Shown piece after piece: positions 1 to 8,450 of a stretch of 64,000 bases of DNA. Position 1 is the first letter of the stretch; each line of letters begins with the position of its first letter. Position numbers and translations under genes: made by a program. Origin of the DNA: Chitinophagales bacterium (lineage in GTDB: Bacteria; Bacteroidota; Bacteroidia; Chitinophagales; UBA8649); NCBI GenBank assembly GCA_020635975.1, contig JACJYT010000002.1, positions 372,001-436,000 on the forward strand, read 5' to 3'. The notes under the pieces were generated by a model. The model was given only the letters and a program-made list of their open reading frames with translations. It did no database searches and had not been told where the DNA came from.

Positions 1-1
1 A

Positions 2-565
2 ATGACAGGTAAGGTTGTAATTGCATTTTCTGTATCGCCAAAAATTAAAAAGATGTGCGCAGCTTATGGTATTGAGTGTCAGGTTACCCCAATTGGATTT
101 AAGCATATTGCCCAGATTATGGTAGAGGAGGATGTACTAGTAGGTGGAGAAGAAAGTGGAGGTATTGCCGTAAAAGGACATATTCCAGAAAGAGATGGAA
201 TCTGGGATGGTTTGGTTATTTTGGAACACATGGCTAAAAGTGGAACTTCCTTAGAAAGTTTAATTGAAGAAGTATATGAAGTAGTAGGTGCTTTCTCTTA
301 TAATAGAAATGATTTACATTTAACGGAAGAAAAGAAATTGTCGATTATTGATCATTGCAAGAATGGATTTTATACTGCTTTTGGAAGTTTTCCAATAGAA
401 AGTACGGAGGATATAGATGGCTTTAAATATCATCTGGGAAATGATAGAAACTTAATGATTAGAGCTTCTGGCACGGAACCTGTTCTTCGAGTTTATGCAG
501 AGGCCGAAAGCCCTGAAATGGTGGAGAAAATTCTAAGCGAAGCAAAAGCGGTATTACTTTCTTAA
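2..565 (+). CDS. Phosphoglucomutase/phosphomannomutase, C-terminal part (5' end outside window)
   Basis: This is the C-terminal part of an alpha-D-phosphohexomutase, the family that interconverts hexose 1- and 6-phosphates through a phosphoserine. Two late landmarks of the family are present: the sugar-binding loop GGEESGG near visible residue 48, and the phosphate-binding loop RASGTEP near residue 154, followed by VLRVYAEAE. The phosphoserine and metal-binding domains 1 and 2 must lie upstream of the window, so the ATG at position 2 is internal and not the true start. Whether glucose or mannose phosphate is preferred cannot be told from this part. The family call is certain and the substrate is open. 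Confidence 0.93.
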   Translation: MTGKVVIAFSVSPKIKKMCAAYGIECQVTPIGFKHIAQIMVEEDVLVGGEESGGIAVKGHIPERDGIWDGLVILEHMAKSGTSLESLIEEVYEVVGAFSYNRNDLHLTEEKKLSIIDHCKNGFYTAFGSFPIESTEDIDGFKYHLGNDRNLMIRASGTEPVLRVYAEAESPEMVEKILSEAKAVLLS

Positions 566-574
566 TTTGAATTT

Positions 575-1558
575 CTGAAGTCCTTTGCTATCATATTGCT
601 ATGTTGTTCCACCTTATTATGGAGTTTTGGACAAGAAGATAGCCTTAAACTAAAGTTTTTTCAACCTGCTTCTAGCTTAAATAAGCCGAGAGCAATTAGT
701 CTTGCTGTTGGATTGCCTTTGGCTTATGCTGGTACCATGACAGGCCTTAATTTTATATGGTATAGCAATAGTACTCGTGCTAAATTTCATTTTTTTAACG
801 ATGCAAGAGAATGGCAGCAAGTCGATAAGTTGGGTCATTTTCATACGAGTTATTTTGAAACGGTTTTGTCTACTCAAATGTTGAGATGGGCAGGAGTTAA
901 GAATAAGAAAGCTAGTATCTATGGCGCTTTAATGGGTTTTACTTTTCAAAGCTCCATTGAAATTTTTGACGGCTTTTCTGATAAGTGGGGAGCATCCTTA
1001 AGCGATATTGCCTTCAATGCCCTAGGAACAGGCTTGGCTCTATCTCAAAATTTAGTTTGGGGTGAGCAACGTATTCGTAGTAAATATTCTTTCCACCAAG
1101 TTAAACATAGTGATGCGCAACTTGAGGAACGAGCCACAGATTTGTATGGCAACGGAAAAGTAGAGCGTTTGATTAAAGACTATAACAGCTTGGCTATTTG
1201 GCTATCTATTACCCCTAGTCGATTTATGAAAAATCCTCGTCCAAGTACCAGCTGGCTAGCACTATCTGTAGGCTATGCCGGGGCAAACATGTATGGTGGC
1301 TTCGACAATTCTTGGGAAGATGATAATGGTAATCTAATTGACAGAAATGATATAGAACAATATCGCAGATTCTTCTTCTCTTTAGATGTGGATTTCGAGC
1401 AAATACCGGCTAAAAAACATGGATGGAAAACCCTCTTAATGGTAATGAATATAGTGAAAGCCCCCTTTCCAGCTATGGAATTTAATACAAAGGGCGAAGT
1501 TATATTCCATCCCATGTTTTATCTGAATTGGAATAAGCCAATTGTTTTAAAAAAATAA
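575..1558 (+). CDS. DUF2279 (YfiM-like) envelope protein; probable non-ATG start
   Basis: The protein matches the DUF2279 family of predicted periplasmic or lipoprotein-like proteins of Bacteroidota, by the motifs DKLGHFHTSY and EIFDGFSDKWGASLSDIAFN. Its function is not known. The first standard start is TTG at 596, but that begins in the middle of a hydrophobic stretch. Reading the same frame upstream to the stop at 563-565 gives a complete signal peptide, MKSFAIILLCCSTLLWSFGQ, if the CTG at 575 is the initiator. No ATG, GTG or TTG lies in frame between that stop and 596. The gene follows the mutase by a few bases and is probably co-transcribed. The last stop base is one base away from the end of the opposing transporter gene. 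Confidence 0.85.
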   Translation: MKSFAIILLCCSTLLWSFGQEDSLKLKFFQPASSLNKPRAISLAVGLPLAYAGTMTGLNFIWYSNSTRAKFHFFNDAREWQQVDKLGHFHTSYFETVLSTQMLRWAGVKNKKASIYGALMGFTFQSSIEIFDGFSDKWGASLSDIAFNALGTGLALSQNLVWGEQRIRSKYSFHQVKHSDAQLEERATDLYGNGKVERLIKDYNSLAIWLSITPSRFMKNPRPSTSWLALSVGYAGANMYGGFDNSWEDDNGNLIDRNDIEQYRRFFFSLDVDFEQIPAKKHGWKTLLMVMNIVKAPFPAMEFNTKGEVIFHPMFYLNWNKPIVLKK

Positions 1559-1559
1559 C

Positions 1560-2432
1560 TCAATTCTTTGAGCTGAATTTTAAGCTGATAAAGGCAAAGA
1601 TTAAGGTACTAAAGAAGCTAAATATTGCTAAAAGAAGAGCAGGTTTCGACATTTCATTATTTGCCAGTATGCTAGCACTAATTAAAATTGCTAGACTAGT
1701 ATTTTGCAAACCTACCTCAATGCTAATGGTACAGCTTTCTTTAATGGTAAAAGAAGAAAATTTACTTATAAAGAAGCTAGCAATAAGTGCTGTTAAATGA
1801 AACAAAAGAACTGGAACCAAGAGTTGTTGTACATCGAGGATATTCATACCACTTCCACCCATTGCTTCGCTTGCAAAGAACTTCATTCCAAAAACTAAGG
1901 CGAGTAAGATGGTGGATAGTAGTTTTAGTTTAGCTTCCCATTGTTTTACAAAGCTTGGAAAATAGATTCTGCAAAGCAAACCTAAAATGGTAGGTATAAA
2001 TAGAAGAAATACAATTTCTAAGATAGGTCCAGAAAAACTTGTTCCTATCGCAGGACTAGCATTCATAAAATAATACAGACCAAATTTAGTGAGCAGGGGT
2101 AAGCTGAAAAGAATCAATAGGCTATTCATACTAGTCAGTGCAATAGATAGACCAAGTTCAGCTCCTACTAGATAGCTGATTAAATTCGACATGCTGCCGC
2201 CAGGACAAATGGAAACAAGAAAAATGCCCATTTTCCATTCTTGTTTTAAGTCTACGAAATAAACCAAACCAAAGGCAAGGATAGGAAGAAAGATCATTTG
2301 GAGAATTAATCCAAGTCCTATGACCTTCCATTTCTTTCTGAGAAGTTTTAACTCTTGAATGGAGATCGCCGAACCCAAAGCAAAGAGTATAAGGAAAACG
2401 GTAATTTTGAGTATTATGTCTAGAGTTAACAT
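1560..2432 (-). CDS. Bile acid:sodium symporter (BASS) family transporter
   Basis: This 290-residue integral membrane protein is nearly all hydrophobic, with about nine or ten predicted transmembrane helices. It carries the BASS-family signature around residues 75-105: SICPGGSMSNLISYLVG followed by AELGLSIALTSMNS. In characterised relatives this crossover region binds sodium. The family moves organic anions such as bile acids, pyruvate or pantoate with sodium; the substrate here cannot be inferred. It ends tail-to-tail with the DUF2279 gene, almost touching it. About 30 bp separate its start from the end of the CREST-family gene upstream on the same strand, so the two may be one transcript. 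Confidence 0.88.
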   Translation of the reverse strand: MLTLDIILKITVFLILFALGSAISIQELKLLRKKWKVIGLGLILQMIFLPILAFGLVYFVDLKQEWKMGIFLVSICPGGSMSNLISYLVGAELGLSIALTSMNSLLILFSLPLLTKFGLYYFMNASPAIGTSFSGPILEIVFLLFIPTILGLLCRIYFPSFVKQWEAKLKLLSTILLALVFGMKFFASEAMGGSGMNILDVQQLLVPVLLFHLTALIASFFISKFSSFTIKESCTISIEVGLQNTSLAILISASILANNEMSKPALLLAIFSFFSTLIFAFISLKFSSKN

Positions 2433-2462
2433 CTAAAAGTTTATTCTAGCTAAATAAAAGCT

Positions 2463-3395
2463 TTAGTGTAAAAATTCTTCTCTAAATGGCAGCAATTTTT
2501 CATCCTTATTAGCTTCATAATTTTCGCTTCTTATGTAAAGGTAGAAGTAAAAAACGGCTAATGAATTACAAACGTGCCAAATACTATGTGGTTGAATAAA
2601 GCTATCTGGATTGCATCCAATCTTTGCAATATCCAGTTTGAAAAACAACATGGCCACACTGATGAAAATTACCATAAAAATTAAATAAGCTTTATTGGTC
2701 TTATTGGGGTCTTTCTTTTCTAATAGGTAACCCAAAATTCCAGTTAAGAGGATTAAGCATGCTACGATTTCATGTACATGATTTAAAGGCACCGCAAAAG
2801 TTAACAACAAATAAATAAGAGAAAATACTATAACTAGTACTCTTGTTTCAAATGGATGCTTAATCTTACTTTCTTTTTTTCTCTTAAGTAGGATAAAGCG
2901 ATGACTAAAATACATCATAGGAAAAAGAGAAATACTATACACTGCAGAAAAATCTAAGTTAGAAGCAAGCTCTATCAAGGAGCTGTGAAAGAAGGTGCTG
3001 CACAAAAAGGTATAGATAGAAGTAAGTCCTAATACAATACTATAAAAAGGATTTGCAGTAATTAAATTAAAGGATCTTGCCTTTCTTGCATCGCTAAAAC
3101 CTTTACTTAGAAAGAAAATGGCGTTAACCATGTAGCCAAAGTTGGTAAAGGTATTTATTGGCTGACGAACAAACTTAAGCATATCTGTTTTTTCGCAAAA
3201 CCATACATCAATGTTATTATCGGTTGTAAAGTTGAACCAAAAGTTGGAGGGATAGAAGAAGTGATTAATTAAAAATATGATAATTCCAAATAATACCGAA
3301 GCTCCAAGCGCGTAGTAGATTTTATCCTTGTAAAATTGCCATATGATAATTCTAAGGTATACTAAATATTTTAAGCTGAACCTTCTTATCTTCAT
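2463..3395 (-). CDS. CREST-superfamily membrane hydrolase (alkaline-ceramidase/PAQR-like)
   Basis: This 310-residue multi-pass membrane protein has the spaced metal-site motifs of the CREST superfamily, which includes alkaline ceramidases, Per1 and PAQR receptors. They are an acidic/Cys motif WFCEKTD near residue 67, the S-x3-H motif STFFHSS with a following acidic position in NLDFS (residues about 134-150), and a C-terminal H-x3-H in QPHSIWHVCNS (near 270). In characterised members these residues bind zinc and hydrolyse an amide such as ceramide. Many Bacteroidota make sphingolipids, so a lipid amidase role is plausible but is inference. A good TAnnTTTG promoter box lies just upstream. Confidence 0.75.
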   Translation of the reverse strand: MKIRRFSLKYLVYLRIIIWQFYKDKIYYALGASVLFGIIIFLINHFFYPSNFWFNFTTDNNIDVWFCEKTDMLKFVRQPINTFTNFGYMVNAIFFLSKGFSDARKARSFNLITANPFYSIVLGLTSIYTFLCSTFFHSSLIELASNLDFSAVYSISLFPMMYFSHRFILLKRKKESKIKHPFETRVLVIVFSLIYLLLTFAVPLNHVHEIVACLILLTGILGYLLEKKDPNKTNKAYLIFMVIFISVAMLFFKLDIAKIGCNPDSFIQPHSIWHVCNSLAVFYFYLYIRSENYEANKDEKLLPFREEFLH

Positions 3396-3400
3396 AATTA

Positions 3401-3408
3401 CAAAGCTA
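3401..3408 (-). promoter_or_regulatory. Bacteroidota -7 promoter box for the CREST-family gene
   Basis: On the minus strand the octamer TAGCTTTG matches the Bacteroidota sigma-70 -7 consensus TAnnTTTG exactly and ends 5 bases before the ATG at 3395. The mRNA would then have almost no leader. No convincing TTG -33 element is seen at the usual distance. Confidence 0.45.
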
Positions 3409-3445
3409 AGTTTTTGTTCGTTATTTTTAAATTAAATGAATTGGA

Positions 3446-4321
3446 ATGAGGGTCGTAGAGTGGAAAAATTTAGGGGCTTTTTTCCAGCATGAAGGACATG
3501 ATATATTTTATATACGAAAGGGTAGTGGTTCGCTTGTGCTCCTGCTCCATGGCTTTCCTAGCTCATCTTATGACTGGCATAAAATGTACCCAAGTTTAAT
3601 CGAAAGATATGACTTCGTCTGTTTGGATATGCTAGGCTATGGTTTTTCGGATAAACCACTTAATAATCACTATTCTATTCATCTGCAAGCGGATATTGTA
3701 GAAAGCTTTCTTCAATTTTTGAAAATAGAATCTTGTCATATTCTCGCCCACGATATGGGCGATTCTGTTGCTAATGAATTGCTTGCAAGACAACAATCTC
3801 AAGAACTTTCATTTTCCATATTATCGCTTTGTCTTCTCAATGGCGGTTTGTTTCCTGGGGTACATAAGCCCTTATTTGTGCAATGGGCCTTAATGACTCC
3901 TCTTGGAAAGTATATTGCGAAGTTTTATAGCTTCAAAATGTTTAGCAAGGCTTTTTCTAAAATTTTTGGTCAAGCTACTCAAGCCTCCTCGGAAGAGTTG
4001 GAAGAAATGTGGTATTTAATGAATTACAAAGAAGGAATGAAAGTATTTCCTCTCTTAATTAAGTACATGCAAGATAGGATAGATAATGAGAAACGATGGT
4101 TAAAGGCTTTAGTAACTTGTAAATTACCACTTCGATTAATAAATGGAGCTGCAGATCCTATTTCAGGTTTACATTTAGTTAAGCATTATCAAAAAGTGAT
4201 TCCTAATCCAGATGTAGTTGTCTTAAATGAAATTGGGCACTATCCTCAAATGGAAGCACCCAATTTAGTATTAAAACATTTCGTAGAATTCTTATCTGAT
4301 CAAGGTGAAGTTTCCGCTTAA
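3446..4321 (+). CDS. Alpha/beta hydrolase, MEST/epoxide-hydrolase-like with Asp nucleophile
   Basis: The fold is shown by the oxyanion motif LLLHGFPSSSYDW (residues 32-44), the nucleophile elbow AHDMGDSVANELL, an acid-loop motif NGAADP, and a C-terminal catalytic His in IGHYPQMEAP. The elbow nucleophile is Asp instead of Ser, as in epoxide hydrolases and haloalkane dehalogenases. The elbow and the following LLNGGLFPGVHKPL segment resemble the vertebrate imprinted-gene product MEST/PEG1 and its bacterial relatives, from memory of that family. The natural substrate of that branch is not established. There is no signal peptide, so it is cytoplasmic. Its last 30 bases overlap the 3' end of the opposing SprB-repeat gene. 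Confidence 0.82.
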   Translation: MRVVEWKNLGAFFQHEGHDIFYIRKGSGSLVLLLHGFPSSSYDWHKMYPSLIERYDFVCLDMLGYGFSDKPLNNHYSIHLQADIVESFLQFLKIESCHILAHDMGDSVANELLARQQSQELSFSILSLCLLNGGLFPGVHKPLFVQWALMTPLGKYIAKFYSFKMFSKAFSKIFGQATQASSEELEEMWYLMNYKEGMKVFPLLIKYMQDRIDNEKRWLKALVTCKLPLRLINGAADPISGLHLVKHYQKVIPNPDVVVLNEIGHYPQMEAPNLVLKHFVEFLSDQGEVSA

Positions 4322-7300
4322 AGTTTCTGCGGAACCATCTAAATATTCAATGTTTGCAACATAAATGTAAACATCTAAGGAAGCATCTTTTCCTTTGTAT
4401 TTGCCATCCCAACGTATTAAATCGCTGTTGCCACTTGCCTTGTAAATTAGCTCACCCCAACGGTTATAAATCTTAAGTTCTAAATAACTTAAACTTTCAC
4501 AAATTGGACCATATCCATCATTTACTGCATCGTCATTTGGTGAAAATGCAGTAGGGAAAAGGCAGTAGGGAGATTCAATTTCTATAGAAATATTTACCTG
4601 GTCGCTAGCTACACAGTTAAAATCATTGTCGGTATAGATTACTGTATATTGAATATCATCTGTAATATAGGCAATTGGACTTTGACAGTCATTACAGGAA
4701 AGCGCTAAATTCGGTGTCCAATTATAGGTTCCATTGGTGCTTCCCACAACTTCCGTGCTTAGTTGTATAAGCTCACCACTTAAAACGCTCGTATCATTAA
4801 TTGTACTAAGTTGCAGCGTTAGTCCAGCATTGATGGTGAAGCTTAAGCTGGTATCACAAGCATTTGCATCGCTGATAAGGAAAGTATAATTATTTGGCGC
4901 TAGATTACTAATTTCATAAAAGCCAGGAAAATCAACACTAGCCGAGATTCCTGCCGTTGGAAGAACAGTTAATGGTTGCGTTCCGCTACTCAAACTAAAT
5001 AGAAGCGCTCCATCCTCTTCGCCCAAGCAAGTTTCATTTATTACAAAACTAGAATCTATAACTAGAGCCGCAGAATTGCTTAAATTTATAGAACTGTCTA
5101 CAAAACAAGTAGTATTCCCTACTTCTCTAACAACAAGGATGTAGTTACCAGCTGCTAGATTGGTAAAGCTATTTGAATTTTGAAAGCTAGTTCCATTATC
5201 TATACTATATTCGAATGGTGCCGTTCCGCCACTTAGTCCTATAGTAAGGGAACCATTATTAAGTCCGCAACTTGGATTGTTTAACTGAATGGAAGAGAAA
5301 CTAGGTCCATCTACATTGGAAATAGTAACATTTTGTGTGCTAGTACAACCATTGGCATCTTGAACAACGAGAGTATAGCTAGCTGAAACCAGATTCGTGA
5401 AATTTCCACTAGCTTGAAAATTAAGTCCATTATCTAGGCTATAGCTTAATGGAGCACTTCCACCACTTGCGCTAACACTAATGCTTCCATTTAAAGAGCC
5501 ACAGCTATTGTCTACTACAAGCACATTATCAATACTTGGACCAGCTGGTAAGTTCAAGCTAATTTGCGCTTGACTTTCGCAAGACAAGGCGTCGCTAACC
5601 ACTACCGTATATACTCCAGAAGAAAGGTTAGAAAAAACATTACTTGCTTGGAAATTAAGTCCATTATCTATGCTATAACTTAATGGTGCTTGTCCGCCAC
5701 TAGCACTTATCGTTATGCTTCCGTCATTATCTGCACAACTTGGATCTAGAGCTACAAGATTATCAATGCTTGGAGCATTTGCGGCATTTAAGCTTAGGTT
5801 TTGATTTGCAGAGCAGTTATTGGCATCGCTAATCACGATGGTATAGACTCCTGAAGAAAGATTGGAAAATAGATTGCTTGCTTGAAAATTTGCTCCATTA
5901 TCAATGCTGTAACTTAATGGTGCTTGTCCACCACTAGCTAGAATTTCTATACTTCCATCAGCAGCTCCACAAGATGGTGCCGTACTAAGTACGTTATCAA
6001 TTATTGGATTGCTAGAAGGATTGATTACTTCTAGTTGTGAAGGACTTAAGCAATTGCTTGCATCTCTAATCACTATGTCATAATTTCCTGCACTTAGATT
6101 GCTAAAAACATTACTAGCCTGAAAATTCGCTCCATTATCGATGCTATAAGCCAAGACACCATTTCCGGTACCAAATACATTAATAGTCCCATTATTTTGG
6201 CCACAAGTAGTTTGGATAAGCTGAACAGAATCTAAGCTTGGAGCTACAGAACTTGGAACAGTAATTTGAATTGTATTGCTGCAAGAATTGGCATCGCTAT
6301 AGTTAAAAGTGTAAGTTCCTCCAGCTAAATTACTAAATACATTGCTAGCTTGCGTTGGACCAGCCCCAATGCTATAAGAAAGTGGAGCAGTTCCACCACT
6401 AACGAACAAACTTACGCTACCATTAGCAAGTCCACAGCTAGTGGCTACTACAGTGGTATCGTTTAGGATGGGTGAATTCGGAGAACTTAGTACTATAGTA
6501 GTGTCTTTTTGGCAATTTAAGTCAATATCTGTAACTGTAATGGTATAGCTGCCAGAACCCACATTGTTTAAATCTTGTGTTGTTGGTCCACTAGACCAGC
6601 TATAACTGTAATTCCCAGAACCATTGCTTATGGAAACGTCTATACTTCCATTGCTTAAACCACAAGCTGGTTGCTGACTAGTATAACTTATCTCAAAAGG
6701 ACAGCAATTGTTGTTAGTAACAGTTACATTGATGACATCACTAGCAGATGCGCAGCCTGCACTGTCTGCCACACTAAGGGTGTAAGCTTGAGTGCTAGTT
6801 GGGCAAACCGTTGGATTTAAACTAGTAGCATTGCTCATGTTGGTTGTTGGCGACCAAGAATAAATTCCTGTATATATGATTTCTGGGTCGTCAAAGCTGA
6901 TGTCCCAGCCATTTAAGAATCCAACAGGTATAGTTCCACTAGATAAATTGAAGGTTCCTGAAAAACTAAGAGTCCAAACCCCATTACTTGCGCATCCATT
7001 TAAATTACTTAAACTTTGAACAGGTTGAAAAGTGCCATTGTAAGGGCTAGAAGCGGAAGAAAGGGGAGTAGTACTAGTAAGATCAAAGCAAGTATTAGTA
7101 AGCGTCGTACCATTTAGATCTCCGGCATTAGCCAATATAATACTACTACCAGAAGGACAAGTTAAGCTAACTTGAAAAGGGCTTAAATTTCCTGCTATCA
7201 TTAAAGCATCACCTATGCAAATACTTGTCAATTCACCATTTTGCAGAATCGTGCTATTTAAGTCGGTAATATTTATGTTCATAGAAAGAGTCCCATTGAA

Positions 7301-8374
7301 AATTGCAGGGCAAGTTCCTAAGAAAGGAACGCTAGATCCATTTGGGCAATTACAGCCACTAAAATTTACGCAAGGAATTAAAATATTCGCTAAATCTTGA
7401 GCGGAAGGGAGCCCGGTTAATGCGGAAACTTCACTATTGGAATAGGTAGGTGTTTTAGCTGGACTTACAATTATCGTGGCTTCTCCACTTAAATCTAAGC
7501 ATTGCCCTGCACAAATACTAGTATCGTTACCAGCATCCACTCTAAATACCGGTGGCACTACATTTACAGTAACTTGATCTGTACAAGTAGTTGTGCCGTT
7601 AGTCATCGTAACCGTATAAGTTGTTGTGGTTTGAGGACATACCTGATTTGGGTTTGGACCTCCACTATTACCTATTCCGTACGAATAGTTATCGTGTTGC
7701 CATGTAATGTTGTAGGTTGGGTCATTAAAGTAAATATTTACATTATCTAGGCCCCAATGGTCGTAGTCGGCTCCAGAGTCATTATCCTGAAACCATCTAA
7801 TTTGAGTATTTGCGGTTAAAGCCGCCGCTGGTAAAGCGAAACACCAATTATTCCAGTTAATCAAAGATGCGTCGTTGCCCCCATTCGGGTCGAAATAATG
7901 GATGGTTACCCAAGAGGCACCATTATTAATAGAATATTGTAAATATACCCCTTCATCTGGTTCATCAGGTCCTTCACAAGGACTTGCATCACCTTGTTCT
8001 GCAAATAGCATATCGAAACAAATGGTAGCTCCTGCTGTAGCTGCGCTAAAATTAAATGAAGTTGTTGTTAATTGTCTTGGTACACCGGTTGCATCCCCCA
8101 TCCATAAGTGCGTTGTTCCATCCACCCCACTTGGATCACATGGGTTCGAATAAGTTGCTTGAGCAGTAGATTGCCAGCCAGTTGGAGCGCCACTATTAAA
8201 AGACTCCGTGAAAACTGAATTCCCTTGTCCTTCTCCAAAAGCTGTGAGGGTAACGCAAGTTCCACAAGTAATGTCGGCGGGTAAAGCAGTAGCAACAATT
8301 TCACATTGCGAGTAGAGCAAAGGAGTAGTACACATTAAGGAAGCAATTAGGAATAGCTTAGTTAGATTTTTCAT
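4292..8374 (-). CDS. Large secreted SprB-repeat adhesin with T9SS type B sorting domain
   Basis: This 1360-residue surface protein is exported by Sec and then by type IX secretion. The start is set at the second codon of the longest frame, giving the signal peptide MKNLTKLFLIASLMCTTPLLYSQ. Residues about 50-280 are a jelly-roll-like Cys-rich segment followed by a PKD-like stretch. Residues about 300-500 look like a divergent proprotein-convertase-type P domain (NGVWTLSFSG). About eight SprB repeats follow at residues about 555-1180, then a short linker. The C-terminus (about 1275-1360) has the type B motif set FPTAFSPNDDAVND, KIYNRWGELIYK, RWDGKYKG and SGNFTLIR. SprB in Flavobacterium is the mobile gliding adhesin, and this may be a paralogue. 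No PorP/SprF gene lies beside it. Confidence 0.9.
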   Translation of the reverse strand: MKNLTKLFLIASLMCTTPLLYSQCEIVATALPADITCGTCVTLTAFGEGQGNSVFTESFNSGAPTGWQSTAQATYSNPCDPSGVDGTTHLWMGDATGVPRQLTTTSFNFSAATAGATICFDMLFAEQGDASPCEGPDEPDEGVYLQYSINNGASWVTIHYFDPNGGNDASLINWNNWCFALPAAALTANTQIRWFQDNDSGADYDHWGLDNVNIYFNDPTYNITWQHDNYSYGIGNSGGPNPNQVCPQTTTTYTVTMTNGTTTCTDQVTVNVVPPVFRVDAGNDTSICAGQCLDLSGEATIIVSPAKTPTYSNSEVSALTGLPSAQDLANILIPCVNFSGCNCPNGSSVPFLGTCPAIFNGTLSMNINITDLNSTILQNGELTSICIGDALMIAGNLSPFQVSLTCPSGSSIILANAGDLNGTTLTNTCFDLTSTTPLSSASSPYNGTFQPVQSLSNLNGCASNGVWTLSFSGTFNLSSGTIPVGFLNGWDISFDDPEIIYTGIYSWSPTTNMSNATSLNPTVCPTSTQAYTLSVADSAGCASASDVINVTVTNNNCCPFEISYTSQQPACGLSNGSIDVSISNGSGNYSYSWSSGPTTQDLNNVGSGSYTITVTDIDLNCQKDTTIVLSSPNSPILNDTTVVATSCGLANGSVSLFVSGGTAPLSYSIGAGPTQASNVFSNLAGGTYTFNYSDANSCSNTIQITVPSSVAPSLDSVQLIQTTCGQNNGTINVFGTGNGVLAYSIDNGANFQASNVFSNLSAGNYDIVIRDASNCLSPSQLEVINPSSNPIIDNVLSTAPSCGAADGSIEILASGGQAPLSYSIDNGANFQASNLFSNLSSGVYTIVISDANNCSANQNLSLNAANAPSIDNLVALDPSCADNDGSITISASGGQAPLSYSIDNGLNFQASNVFSNLSSGVYTVVVSDALSCESQAQISLNLPAGPSIDNVLVVDNSCGSLNGSISVSASGGSAPLSYSLDNGLNFQASGNFTNLVSASYTLVVQDANGCTSTQNVTISNVDGPSFSSIQLNNPSCGLNNGSLTIGLSGGTAPFEYSIDNGTSFQNSNSFTNLAAGNYILVVREVGNTTCFVDSSINLSNSAALVIDSSFVINETCLGEEDGALLFSLSSGTQPLTVLPTAGISASVDFPGFYEISNLAPNNYTFLISDANACDTSLSFTINAGLTLQLSTINDTSVLSGELIQLSTEVVGSTNGTYNWTPNLALSCNDCQSPIAYITDDIQYTVIYTDNDFNCVASDQVNISIEIESPYCLFPTAFSPNDDAVNDGYGPICESLSYLELKIYNRWGELIYKASGNSDLIRWDGKYKGKDASLDVYIYVANIEYLDGSAETLSGNFTLIR
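4835..6720 (-). repeat. Eight tandem SprB repeats within the adhesin gene
   Basis: Eight copies of a roughly 75-80-residue unit run head to tail. Each begins near a conserved Cys in a context like PSCGxxNGSI, continues through SGGxAPLSYSIDNG and NFQASNxFSNL, and ends near YTxVVxDAxxC. The middle copies are closest to each other, with DNA segments such as the one encoding APLSYSIDNG recurring almost unchanged. The outer copies are more diverged. This suggests homogenisation of the inner repeats by recombination. Confidence 0.85.
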
Positions 8375-8450
8375 CAAGAACGTATATTTTACTTGTTTTT
8401 TTAAAGGCCTCTAAAAATACGTTTTTTTTTTAATTTCGTACCTAATTATT

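Noticed and set aside
4835..6720. Possible CRISPR-like or satellite array
   Set aside because: The periodicity of roughly 230-240 bases is that of SprB protein domains in an intact reading frame, with no short identical repeats and spacers.
7215..8304. Several short frames on both strands inside the 5' end of the SprB-repeat gene
   Set aside because: They are shadows of the continuous 1360-codon frame, with no independent start context or motif.
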